From Albibacterium sp035514885 (lineage in GTDB: Bacteria > Bacteroidota > Bacteroidia > Sphingobacteriales > Sphingobacteriaceae): a DNA stretch of 64,000 bases. The notes under the pieces are model-generated. The model searched no databases, was not told the origin of the DNA, and was given only the letters and a program-made list of their open reading frames with translations. Positions 18,165 to 26,940 of the stretch are shown one piece after another. Both the position numbers and the translations under genes were made by a program. Within the stretch, counting starts at the first letter, position 1. Every line of letters begins with the position of its first letter. The DNA is taken from contig NZ_DATJCH010000005.1 of the NCBI RefSeq assembly GCF_035514885.1, positions 62,001-126,000 of the forward strand, read 5' to 3'.

Positions 18165-18890
18165 ATGCTACATAAAACCCGAGGAATAGTACTAAGAACG
18201 ATTAATCATGGTGAAACGAGTGTAATTTGTCAAATATTTACCGAAAGCTTTGGACTGCAATCCTATATTATCAATGGTGTTAAAAAGAACAGAGCGAAAA
18301 TACATATCAACATTTTACAACCCCTCCATCTATTAGATTTGGTAGTTTATCATAAAAACTCAGGCGGGATTCAGCGTGTTTCTGAAGCGCGGCAATTACC
18401 CCTTTTTCAGAGCATCCCTTACGATGATAAAAAGCGATCGCTTGCTATTTTTATCACAGAAGTTCTTCAAAAGTGTTTAAAGCAACAAAGTGCCGATGAA
18501 CCACTTTTTGAATATATCTATTATGCTGTTTCGTGGTTAGACAGTACTTCAGAAGCGTCTCCTAATTTTCATCTATATTTTTTAATTAGGTTAAGTAAAT
18601 TTATGGGCTTCTATCCGGTATTGCCGGATAAGGCAGACCCTGTCCATTTTGATTTAAAAGATGGGGTGTTCTGCAACTTTCCACCCTATCATCAATTTTA
18701 TTTAACACATAAAGAAACTCAACACTGGATAAACCTGATGTTGAGTTCCTTTACTGATATTTACTCCTTACAGATATCTTTGCAAGATAGAAGAATCCTT
18801 TTAAATCATATTCTGGATTACTATGCCTTGCATATCGAAAACTTTGGTAATATAAAATCACATTATATTTTAGAAGAAGTGTTTGGCTAA
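18165..18890 (+). CDS. recO: DNA repair protein RecO
   Basis: A 241-residue recombination mediator that loads RecA onto SSB-covered single-stranded DNA with RecF/RecR. The N-terminal OB fold is seen in TRGIVLRTINHGETSVICQIFTES and GLQSYIINGVKK; the C-terminal helical part is diverged and lacks the CxxC zinc site found in some RecO proteins, as usual in Bacteroidota. It follows dgkA by 1 bp. The gene converges on the ATP-grasp gene with only 21 bp between them. Confidence 0.93.
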   Translation: MLHKTRGIVLRTINHGETSVICQIFTESFGLQSYIINGVKKNRAKIHINILQPLHLLDLVVYHKNSGGIQRVSEARQLPLFQSIPYDDKKRSLAIFITEVLQKCLKQQSADEPLFEYIYYAVSWLDSTSEASPNFHLYFLIRLSKFMGFYPVLPDKADPVHFDLKDGVFCNFPPYHQFYLTHKETQHWINLMLSSFTDIYSLQISLQDRRILLNHILDYYALHIENFGNIKSHYILEEVFG

Positions 18891-18911
18891 TAACTATTAT
18901 AGTTATACTAA

Positions 18912-19898
18912 CTACAATACTTTCCTCTCCATTGCTTTAATAACAGGTTCAAAGAAGTCTACATCATTTAACCTTCCTGCATTTCCTAAACCACCCGGAC
19001 TAAATACATTCACTTCCATTAACTTATCACCCACAATGTCTAAGCCTGTTAGAAACATGCCATCTTTTATAAGTTTGGGTGCAACCTCTTCTACAATTTC
19101 ATAGCATCGTTTTGTAAGCTTGGCAACTTTAGCTACACCACCTTGATGCACATTGCTTCGAATATCATTTTCTGCTTGTGTACGATGTAAGGCAGCAGTT
19201 TTACCATTAACGACGATAGGTTGTCCATCCAAAAGAAACAATCGAATATCTCCCTTTTTAGCTTCTGGAAGATATTCTTGTGCCACCACAAATCCATCAC
19301 GAGAAATAGCGTCTACAATTTGTTTTAAATTCTTAATATCATTCTTAATCATAAATACATTTTTACCACCTGAGCCTTGTAGTGGTTTCAAAATAATATG
19401 CTTATTGCGATCTCTATAAAATGCTTTTATATCTTCAATATTCCTGGTAATGATAGTTTCAGGCCTTACAGTTTTTGGAAAATATTGGAAATACATTTTA
19501 TTTAAGGCATTCGCCAATGTATTAGGGTCGTTAAGAACAACAACACCGTGTCTTTGTGCTAATTGACCAAATACAATACCCGCATTTTGGGCCCAAGGCC
19601 GATGGTCGAAATCTACTGACGGGTCGTTTCTAAGCATTAAGATATCCAATTCTTTCGCAGTGACAGGTTCTTTTGGAGTCTTCTTAATTGCTTCAAGGAA
19701 GTTCTCGTTGGTACGAAATTGTTTTTCCGGACCTTTACGTGCATGTGCACCCATCTGTTCATCTTTCATATAGGTGAGGTCGCCGACACCAATATAATAA
19801 ATTTCATGGCCCATCTTGCTAGCTTGCATTGCCAACCCTGTTGTTGTATACGCGGGTATTTCCTTAGGGGTTTGATTTACTACAAATCCTATTTTCAT
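18912..19898 (-). CDS. glutathione synthetase-like ATP-grasp ligase
   Basis: A 328-residue ligase of the GshB/RimK ATP-grasp class. The glycine-rich loop is ILKPLQGSGGKNVFMI and the magnesium-binding segment is LMEVNVFSPGGLGNAG, very like prokaryotic GshB. It would join a carboxylate to an amine with ATP. True glutathione synthesis needs a gamma-glutamylcysteine ligase, which is not in this window, and the neighbours (a DUF1704 metallopeptidase 28 bp upstream and an N-formylglutamate amidohydrolase) point instead to a peptide or amino-acid modification pathway. It is the last gene of that cassette. Family is firm, substrate unknown; naming it gshB would be a guess. Confidence 0.9.
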   Translation of the reverse strand: MKIGFVVNQTPKEIPAYTTTGLAMQASKMGHEIYYIGVGDLTYMKDEQMGAHARKGPEKQFRTNENFLEAIKKTPKEPVTAKELDILMLRNDPSVDFDHRPWAQNAGIVFGQLAQRHGVVVLNDPNTLANALNKMYFQYFPKTVRPETIITRNIEDIKAFYRDRNKHIILKPLQGSGGKNVFMIKNDIKNLKQIVDAISRDGFVVAQEYLPEAKKGDIRLFLLDGQPIVVNGKTAALHRTQAENDIRSNVHQGGVAKVAKLTKRCYEIVEEVAPKLIKDGMFLTGLDIVGDKLMEVNVFSPGGLGNAGRLNDVDFFEPVIKAMERKVL

Positions 19899-19926
19899 TG
19901 TTTTTTCTTTAAATGTTGATGATTGA

Positions 19927-21771
19927 TTAATGTCTGATCAAATTGAAAACATTCCCTCCTGATCGAATGTTTTCGATTTTGGATTCATATTTTTCATCTA
20001 AATAACGCGGCTTTATGGGAATCTTTGATAGTATTTGTCTGTGGATTAATTCTTGTACTACAAGGATATAATCTTGTCTTATTTTACCGATTAATAAGGG
20101 CTCAATGCTTTTTCCTTTTTTAATGTACGATATAATATTGAGTAATCCTTTTAAATAAACAGCATCTTTAGTTAGGCCACCACCCCGATACACTCGCATT
20201 GTGATGGTAAAAGCTGCTTTGTTGCTAAAGTGATATTTATCTACTAATACATAAAAGGTATCTATAAAAGAACTACCAGAAACCATAAGCTGAACCGCAA
20301 TAACACGTGCTGCAATGGTCCGTAAACGGTTAGGTGTTAATCCATCAGTTATATACTCCGAAAAAACAGCCAATCCTTCCTGCAGTTCCTCATATCCCGG
20401 AACACCAATGTAAAATAATTTAAGAGGTTGTGCCTTCCCATTATAATAAGTTACCACATGCGTCCCTATCTCATGTTGTAAAAGAGAAAATGCTCTGCCT
20501 TCAGAAACCTGAAAGTTCTTGTTGATATTCAATATTCCTCTGTTTACAAGAATACCGTCAATATCATCCCGAATTCTAACAACAGTTGAGATATTTGGGT
20601 CTTGTAATTTCAACCATTCTAATTCTTTTTCTGCCATCCTTGCAAATTCCGGTGCCCTTATCATTTTCTTTTCAGGAGGCTCATCGGGTATATCAATAGC
20701 TACCAGCAATGCCTTTGCAGTTTCCAGCAGCTTCTCATCAATCGGCCCGAATAGCTGCATGCTGGTCAATAAGAAATCAGGTTTTTCACGTTCCATCATC
20801 ATGTCCAGCATTCTATCAACCTCTTTTCGTTTATCCCGAAAAAGGAAAGCCAATGTTGGATCAGAAATATCTTCAATAGGTAAATTATAAAGTCTCCTTT
20901 TTATTAGTTCAGGGTCAATAGGCATAGGCCTGTAGTGAAAGATCGGAGGTTTTAAATATTTCGACTTTTTAAATGTCAGCCAGGCATCGTCTACATTAAT
21001 GGGCGTAATCAATAAAAGGAAATCAAAAAGATTGCTGCAATTACCCAGTTCCTCATCTATATCGAATACGTTCTTCTCCAAACTAGTGGTACCCAACATC
21101 TGAAAATTACTAGCATTATAAGAGGTATGCATTCTTACAAACTCAAAAAAGCTTTTGCGTATGGCTTTACTGAATTTTGAACGTAAATCTCTTAAAAAGA
21201 GCGGGTAAGCTCTCCCGGTAGCAACATTCATGTAAATGGGTGCAATTTCCAGTCCTATTAATGTAATCCCAGATTTATTGGCATCCCTGTCATTAATTAA
21301 AGGTGTATAATAAGGAGGGGCAACTACATTTTTTCCTTTATTTATTTCCGTTCGCATAGAACTTCCAAGAATGTTGATCTTGCCAAGTTCATCTTTTAGT
21401 TTTTGTGCTACTTCGAGCCCACTTTTTTGGCTAACATGTACCGTGAACGGAATTGTTTCTTCTTTTTCAGAAAGCCAGACCTCAAACAGTAAAAATCCTT
21501 TAAATCGATCGGATAAATGAGTTGCAATATTTTTCACAATCTCGCTGAATTCCGGAGAATCTTCAGCATATAAATAGGAAGATTCTGTTTTTCCTAATTT
21601 CGAGGTAAAGCCATCTTTTCCATTCGGTGGAATCCTATAGACAACCATAAAAGGGACAGGTTTCTCCATATTCACCAAGCCGTTGCCCGGAATATTGATA
21701 TGAACAGCCTCTTTCTTTTTAATCTTATCCAGAATCCGATTAATTATTTTCTTCTCGGGAGTAGTTATCAT
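19927..21771 (-). CDS. DUF1704 (QEGLA-motif) zinc metallopeptidase-like protein
   Basis: A 614-residue protein of the DUF1704 family, often annotated as 'flavohemoglobin expression-modulating QEGLA motif protein'. The active site shows HEIGTH (His433, Glu434, His438), an HExxxH motif, and YEELQEGLAVFSEY with Glu465 as probable third zinc ligand. Animal relatives (MATCAP) are tyrosine carboxypeptidases acting on tubulin, so peptide-tail hydrolysis is the most likely activity. The N-terminal ~350 residues are of unknown function. No signal peptide is visible, so it acts in the cytoplasm. It overlaps the N-formylglutamate amidohydrolase gene by 4 bp and precedes the ATP-grasp gene. The substrate is unknown. 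Confidence 0.88.
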   Translation of the reverse strand: MITTPEKKIINRILDKIKKKEAVHINIPGNGLVNMEKPVPFMVVYRIPPNGKDGFTSKLGKTESSYLYAEDSPEFSEIVKNIATHLSDRFKGFLLFEVWLSEKEETIPFTVHVSQKSGLEVAQKLKDELGKINILGSSMRTEINKGKNVVAPPYYTPLINDRDANKSGITLIGLEIAPIYMNVATGRAYPLFLRDLRSKFSKAIRKSFFEFVRMHTSYNASNFQMLGTTSLEKNVFDIDEELGNCSNLFDFLLLITPINVDDAWLTFKKSKYLKPPIFHYRPMPIDPELIKRRLYNLPIEDISDPTLAFLFRDKRKEVDRMLDMMMEREKPDFLLTSMQLFGPIDEKLLETAKALLVAIDIPDEPPEKKMIRAPEFARMAEKELEWLKLQDPNISTVVRIRDDIDGILVNRGILNINKNFQVSEGRAFSLLQHEIGTHVVTYYNGKAQPLKLFYIGVPGYEELQEGLAVFSEYITDGLTPNRLRTIAARVIAVQLMVSGSSFIDTFYVLVDKYHFSNKAAFTITMRVYRGGGLTKDAVYLKGLLNIISYIKKGKSIEPLLIGKIRQDYILVVQELIHRQILSKIPIKPRYLDEKYESKIENIRSGGNVFNLIRH

Positions 21772-22559
21772 GACTGCTTGTTTCTAAAGGCATTCAATTG
21801 ATGTTTCAAAATAGGGATTGCACCTAGTAAAGCTCCTCTTATATCTTGAATATGATTGATAAAAGCTCGACCTGTCCATTCGTCCATAAAAGTTTTTTTA
21901 AATTCAACAGAAATAACACAGCCATCTTCACTAAAATTCTGATTAACCCATTGTGAGAAACCACCACCTTTAAATACAATATTTTCTCTTACATCCGGAT
22001 TCTTCCCATTAATTGAGCATGCAGAAAGATATTGCATAAAATGATGAATAAGAGGTTGCCACTTCGGATGGTTATGTGCGGTGCCGATATTTATTTCCGG
22101 ATTAGAAATTTCCGGACTAGCTTTATCGGGGCTTTCCCTGCGATGATTATAGGAATGAACATCCAAAATCAGAAAATAGCCAAACTTATGGATGGCAGTC
22201 TCGATCAGTTCGTGCATTCTTACATAGAACATCTGATAGTATTCCATTAGGGCACTGCTTAGAATTTCTGGAAAACCATCTTTCCAGACCTGTAAGCCCC
22301 AAGCGTCATCGGGAACCATATAAATAGCCTTATCAGGTACCCGATTCAAATCAACCTGAAAGCGCGAGGTATGAACCTTTACTCGGCTTACAGGTAAATC
22401 TATCATGTAAGCCGTATATGGATCCTCCTCACGAAAGCGTTCATGTTCTTCGAGGTGTATATGAGGTAAGATTTCGGGTGCTATGAAATGCCCGTCGTGT
22501 AATGCAACCGCTATTATGGGCGAATCAATTTCTTCTATTTCGTATGTTGTACTATTCAT
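21768..22559 (-). CDS. N-formylglutamate amidohydrolase family protein
   Basis: A 263-residue protein of the N-formylglutamate amidohydrolase (NFGH) family, a zinc hydrolase fold related to carboxypeptidases. Family segments are seen in order: VDLNRVPDKAIY, LILDVHSYNHRR (metal region), NIGTAHNHP, FKGGGFSQWVNQNF and VISVEFKKTFMDEW. The classical enzyme cleaves N-formyl-L-glutamate in histidine breakdown, but no hut genes are nearby. With the DUF1704 peptidase (4-bp overlap) and ATP-grasp ligase it forms a probable operon, so the true substrate may be the cassette's own amide product. It starts 76 bp after the exonuclease gene. Confidence 0.88.
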   Translation of the reverse strand: MNSTTYEIEEIDSPIIAVALHDGHFIAPEILPHIHLEEHERFREEDPYTAYMIDLPVSRVKVHTSRFQVDLNRVPDKAIYMVPDDAWGLQVWKDGFPEILSSALMEYYQMFYVRMHELIETAIHKFGYFLILDVHSYNHRRESPDKASPEISNPEINIGTAHNHPKWQPLIHHFMQYLSACSINGKNPDVRENIVFKGGGFSQWVNQNFSEDGCVISVEFKKTFMDEWTGRAFINHIQDIRGALLGAIPILKHQLNAFRNKQS

Positions 22560-22635
22560 TCTCAGGCTTTATGCCTATAGAACATTGTTTTAAGATGAAT
22601 GTTTGGTTATGTTCTTATGAGAAGATAAATTTCTT

Positions 22636-23997
22636 TTAAAAGGGTACTACTTTCTCCGGAAACCTATCTGCATAATTATAGATTAATTGCATAATATAAT
22701 TGGTGGCAGGATATTGTTTAATCGACTTTTTGGCTTCTTCAACATTTTTTATGTCTGAGTAGTGTTCAATATATCCGAAGCCATAAGAACATCCGTTCTC
22801 CACCCAAATACAACTTTGTTCATCTTCATTTCTGCCTTTATCTAAAATTATAAAAGAATGCATAGTAAGATGCAAATGTTCAATAGCATTTAATACTCTG
22901 TCATTATATTCTAGCGGAGGTAATTCCGCAACTTTTATTTCTGGCTCTTGAACTTTGGGTTCGTGTGTAATAGTTGATTTAAATCCACATAAACCTGGAT
23001 GTAATTCAAAGTCGCGAATCATTTTGAATAGTAGATTAAGCGCTTCAGTTTTTAAATTAAACGTATGTATATTATCTAAACCTTTTTTATGATTACCGAC
23101 TTCAAGGTGTAGGTAACCATTTTGATCTTCATAAGAATAAAGAGCAAATTTGGGTTCTTGCCGTTTAATAGCTTTATTAAACACAGGCCATAAACGTTTT
23201 ATCTCTACTGCTTCAAGCAGGAGAGCTATTAATTCAGTACCGCAGATTTCATAATGAATAGAATAGATGCTTCTCAGAAAATGTTGACGTTGCGGTTTTG
23301 GATTGTGCCCTGTAAAATGAGAAGAAACTCTTTTACGGATGTTTTTTGCTTTTCCTACATATACAACTTTTCCTGTTTGATCTTTAAAATAATATACTCC
23401 CGGACAATGGGGCAGCTGTTCAAAATCTTTGTGAGGCAAATTGGGTGGTAATTGTTGTTCTTTTGACTTTTTGCCCAGCATAATAGTAATATGCCCTTCT
23501 GTGTCCCATTCAAGTAAACGAGAGAAAAGAATCGCTGTAGCTTGAGCGTCCCCTTCAGCTCGATGGCGATCTGTTAAAGGTATCTTCAATGCATCGCAGA
23601 GTTTTCCCAGACTGTATGATTTCAGTCCCGGTTTTATTTTACGAGTTAAGCGAACTGTGCAAAGCTTTTGTGCATTAAGAGTATAGCCTGCATTTTCAAG
23701 ATGATGCTTAACGAAAGAGTAGTCAAAGTTTACATTATGAGCTACGAAGACGCGGCCTTCTAAAATCTTATAAACCTGTTCTGCTACTTGTCCAAAGTCA
23801 GGACTGTCGCAAACCATATCATCTGTAATTCCGGTCAATGCCTGAATGTAAATTGGTATCGGAACCTGAGGATTAATCAGAGTTTGGTAGCGATCTATAA
23901 TTGTTTTCCCATTATGAATTAGAATAGCAATTTCCGTTATACCACTTCCCGATGCATAACCGCCTGTTGTTTCTATATCTACAATTGCGTATTCCAT
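22636..23997 (-). CDS. DnaQ-like exonuclease fused to GIY-YIG nuclease domain
   Basis: A 453-residue two-domain nuclease. Residues 1-165 are a DEDDh 3'-5' exonuclease (VDIETTG, AHNVNFDYSF, HRAEGDAQA), like the proofreading subunit of DNA polymerase III. Residues about 195-275 are a UvrC/Cho-type GIY-YIG endonuclease: GVYYF, VYVGKAKN, the Arg in IRKRV and the Glu in LLLEAVEIK are present. The remaining ~175 residues are unassigned. All catalytic residues appear intact. It follows the dnaE-like gene by 3 bp and probably works with the polymerases as exonuclease or lesion-processing nuclease. Similar exonuclease-GIY-YIG fusions are known in actinobacteria and Bacteroidota. Confidence 0.92.
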   Translation of the reverse strand: MEYAIVDIETTGGYASGSGITEIAILIHNGKTIIDRYQTLINPQVPIPIYIQALTGITDDMVCDSPDFGQVAEQVYKILEGRVFVAHNVNFDYSFVKHHLENAGYTLNAQKLCTVRLTRKIKPGLKSYSLGKLCDALKIPLTDRHRAEGDAQATAILFSRLLEWDTEGHITIMLGKKSKEQQLPPNLPHKDFEQLPHCPGVYYFKDQTGKVVYVGKAKNIRKRVSSHFTGHNPKPQRQHFLRSIYSIHYEICGTELIALLLEAVEIKRLWPVFNKAIKRQEPKFALYSYEDQNGYLHLEVGNHKKGLDNIHTFNLKTEALNLLFKMIRDFELHPGLCGFKSTITHEPKVQEPEIKVAELPPLEYNDRVLNAIEHLHLTMHSFIILDKGRNEDEQSCIWVENGCSYGFGYIEHYSDIKNVEEAKKSIKQYPATNYIMQLIYNYADRFPEKVVPF

Positions 23998-24000
23998 TAT

Positions 24001-26940
24001 TTATTCGCTTCGCGGGTCACTTAACAGAGGCATCCGAGCACACTTTAGTACTTCTAGAGATGGACATCCAAAATCAACAGTTACTTTTCCAAGAATCAAA
24101 TATAAACCATTTCCATTTAAGGGATAGGTCTTTAACGATTGAGGGAAATGTATCGTATCAAAGAAACGACCTTCAACATCCAAGAAGGTGCCAAATTTCA
24201 TATTACTTACATTCTTGGAGCGAACTTTCTTTTCGGCAATAAAATCACCTACCATGCGCACAGTTTTGCCTTCATAATCGCAAAGGTCTTTCGCCATTAC
24301 ATCTCCTCTAAAGCTGGATTTAGCTAAATCAAACATCGTAGCCGAGATCGGAAATCCAATGAGTTCCATTTCATCGTACATGTCTTCTAGTGGAGAACTT
24401 TCTAGTTTAGGCAATGTAGGTGGTTTTGTGTTAAAAGCCCCAAATAATGTTGCCGTACCTACTTTTTGCTGCTTCCCGCTTATTAATAAATGCGCTTGCC
24501 ACAATAGCTCTTTTTTTCCTGTCCTTGTAAATCGAAAAGCACCGCAACGGATCAGCACTACCAATTGTTCTAACCCTGCTTCTGTTCTTAATATAAAGTT
24601 CTCCAAACTCCGATAGTCACCATTCTGTTCCCGCTCATTAATAATTCTGCCTGCTAGTTTTTCTTCTAAGTTCAGCAGACAATCCAATCCTAAATAAATC
24701 TTCTTGCCATCAATGCCGGTATTGTATTTACTTTTATTTACGCAGGGCAAACAAATAGTCCCACCACAATTCCGCGCTTCATTTACATATACTTTTCGTT
24801 GATAAAAACCACCGTAGTTGTTCAGTACAGCAACCATAAATTCCAATGGAAAATAGGTTTTTAAATATAAACTCTGGTAGCTTTCTACTGCAAAGGAAGC
24901 TGAATGCGCTTTATTGAAAGAATAGCCTGCAAAACTTTCCATCTGTCGCCAAACCTCCTGAGAAATATTCTCGGTATAACCCATTTCTTTACAATGATGA
25001 AAGAACTTATTTTGAATTTTCTCCAAGAGGTTTTCTTTGTCTTTCTTTCCACTCATTATTCTGCGCAATACATCGGCATCTGCTAAATCCAGGCCTCCAA
25101 AATGATGGCCGATTTTCATTACATCTTCCTGATATACCATCACTCCATAAGTTTCCTCAAGCTGTTCCTTAAAAACAGGATGCATATATTTTACCTTCTG
25201 CGGATCGTGATGCCTTTCGATGTAGGTTTTCATCATTCCGCTGGAGGCTACACCTGGCCGGATTATAGACGAAGCAGCAACCAGCACCGGGTATTTATCA
25301 CATTTTAATTTAGTTAGCAACTGACGCATAGCAGGACTTTCGATATAGAAACAGCCGATGGTATTGGCAGATTTTAATTGCCGCGCGATCTTCTCATCTT
25401 TAAAGAAACGTTTAGGTTCGCTTGTTTCAATACGGATACCTTGATTTTGGAGAACAATCTCTCTGCAATCCTTGATATGGCCAATACCTCGCTGGGAAAG
25501 GATATCAAACTTTTCAAATTTGATATCCTCAGCAACATACATATCAAATTGTACAGTAGGGCGGCCTTTAGGAGGAAAATCCAAGGCAGAATAATAAGTT
25601 ATAGGTTTTTCTGAAATCAATATACCCGAAGCATGAATGGTTCGTTGGTTTGGAAAATCAGCCATCTGGTCATAAACACTCAAGATCATATTTGTAATCT
25701 CATTCTTATTGAGCATATGCTGCGGTTCATGCACCAGCCTGTTAATATCACCTCGGGGCAATCCATATACTTTTCCCAGTTCTCGAATAATGGATCGCGA
25801 ACGGAAAGTACTCATGGCGCCCATCAATGCTACATTGCCTTTTTCATATTTCTTAAAGATATAATCGTATATTTCATCCCGGTCATTCCAGCTGAAATCT
25901 ACATCAAAATCAGGGGAGGTTTTCCGTTTGGGGTTCAGAAAGCGTTCAAAATAAAGGTCCAGTTCAATGGGGCAAACATCGGTAATGCCCAAACAATAGG
26001 CTACTACAGAATTAGCGCCACTTCCTCTTCCCACATAATGGAAATTACGTTTACGCGCATAACGACAAATATCATCTGTAATCAAAAAATAGGAAGCGAA
26101 TTTCAAGTTTTTGATAATCTCCAATTCTTTCAAAACCCGAGCCATGGCAATTTTATTACTCTTCCCATAACGTCGAAGAAATCCATCCATCGCATAGGTG
26201 TAGAGTAATTGATTATCTTCATAACTCCCCTTAAAGTCCCTTTTATTCCTTTTCTCTTTAAAATCGAAATCGAAGGAGCATTCCTGCAGTAACTTTTCTG
26301 TGTTCTGTATTAACTGCGGAAAATCCTTATAAAGCTGTAATAAGGATGTTTTGGGTATAAATACTTCGTTTGCAGCAGCAATTTGTGTAGGTTTTAATTG
26401 AGAGATCAGCAGATTATGATCAATTGCCCGTAATTGTCGGTGCAGTAAATGCGACTGCTCATCACCGAAACTAAGTGGCTTTAATATTACATAGCGTTGA
26501 TATGCAGATTGACTTTCAAGCGCTATTCGGTTTAATTGATCTGGACGAACACCGATGTACTCATAATCACGCAGACTTCGAGGTGGTTTTTTCCCAAACG
26601 GATAGACTATAAAAGCATGATTAAATTCAGGAGCTGCCAAAGGTAGGAGCGAGCCCTTTTGATTAGCCACAGTCATTAACTCATTGAGTTCTCTAAAACC
26701 TTCCTCATTTTTTGCAATGCCGATAAACAGAAGCTCGTCAGCATTGCGGAACTCCATTCCCACTAATCCGTTTAAGCCATTCTCTCTGCATTCTTTGATA
26801 AAATTAAATGCTGCAGAACTATTATTGATATCTGTTAAAACAGCTGTGTCGTAGCCATTTAAGATCAGGCCTTTTACAAGCTGCTCAATATTTAGTGTGC
26901 CATAACGCAAGCTATAATAGCTGTGTACATTTAATAACAT
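24001..26940 (-). CDS. DnaE-family (DnaE2-like) DNA polymerase III alpha subunit
   Basis: A 979-residue C-family polymerase, much shorter than a replicative DnaE. The catalytic aspartates are in SPDFDVDF (about residue 342) and FDILSQRG. The HhH region includes GYSFNKAHSASFAVESYQ, and an OB domain closes the protein (VRMVGDFIAEKKV). The PHP domain at residues 1-80 is degenerate: the opening HxH reads NVH and TDHG reads TDIN, so PHP proofreading is unlikely. Size and its place between dinB (10-bp overlap) and an exonuclease gene (3 bp) point to an error-prone DnaE2/ImuC role in DNA-damage tolerance. The replicative copy should be elsewhere. Not resolved: DnaE2 versus a second DnaE1-like paralogue. 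Confidence 0.88.
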   Translation of the reverse strand: MLLNVHSYYSLRYGTLNIEQLVKGLILNGYDTAVLTDINNSSAAFNFIKECRENGLNGLVGMEFRNADELLFIGIAKNEEGFRELNELMTVANQKGSLLPLAAPEFNHAFIVYPFGKKPPRSLRDYEYIGVRPDQLNRIALESQSAYQRYVILKPLSFGDEQSHLLHRQLRAIDHNLLISQLKPTQIAAANEVFIPKTSLLQLYKDFPQLIQNTEKLLQECSFDFDFKEKRNKRDFKGSYEDNQLLYTYAMDGFLRRYGKSNKIAMARVLKELEIIKNLKFASYFLITDDICRYARKRNFHYVGRGSGANSVVAYCLGITDVCPIELDLYFERFLNPKRKTSPDFDVDFSWNDRDEIYDYIFKKYEKGNVALMGAMSTFRSRSIIRELGKVYGLPRGDINRLVHEPQHMLNKNEITNMILSVYDQMADFPNQRTIHASGILISEKPITYYSALDFPPKGRPTVQFDMYVAEDIKFEKFDILSQRGIGHIKDCREIVLQNQGIRIETSEPKRFFKDEKIARQLKSANTIGCFYIESPAMRQLLTKLKCDKYPVLVAASSIIRPGVASSGMMKTYIERHHDPQKVKYMHPVFKEQLEETYGVMVYQEDVMKIGHHFGGLDLADADVLRRIMSGKKDKENLLEKIQNKFFHHCKEMGYTENISQEVWRQMESFAGYSFNKAHSASFAVESYQSLYLKTYFPLEFMVAVLNNYGGFYQRKVYVNEARNCGGTICLPCVNKSKYNTGIDGKKIYLGLDCLLNLEEKLAGRIINEREQNGDYRSLENFILRTEAGLEQLVVLIRCGAFRFTRTGKKELLWQAHLLISGKQQKVGTATLFGAFNTKPPTLPKLESSPLEDMYDEMELIGFPISATMFDLAKSSFRGDVMAKDLCDYEGKTVRMVGDFIAEKKVRSKNVSNMKFGTFLDVEGRFFDTIHFPQSLKTYPLNGNGLYLILGKVTVDFGCPSLEVLKCARMPLLSDPRSE

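Noticed and set aside
18890..18906. terminator between recO and the ATP-grasp gene
   Set aside because: The ATAACTAT/ATAGTTAT palindrome is AT-only with almost no loop and no T-run, too weak to call.
18912..19898. calling the ATP-grasp gene gshB
   Set aside because: No gshA-like gene is in the window and the neighbours are peptide hydrolases, so glutathione synthesis is not supported.
25633..26208. 191-residue plus-strand frame opposite the dnaE-like gene
   Set aside because: The minus-strand frame has full polymerase motifs; the plus-strand frame has none.
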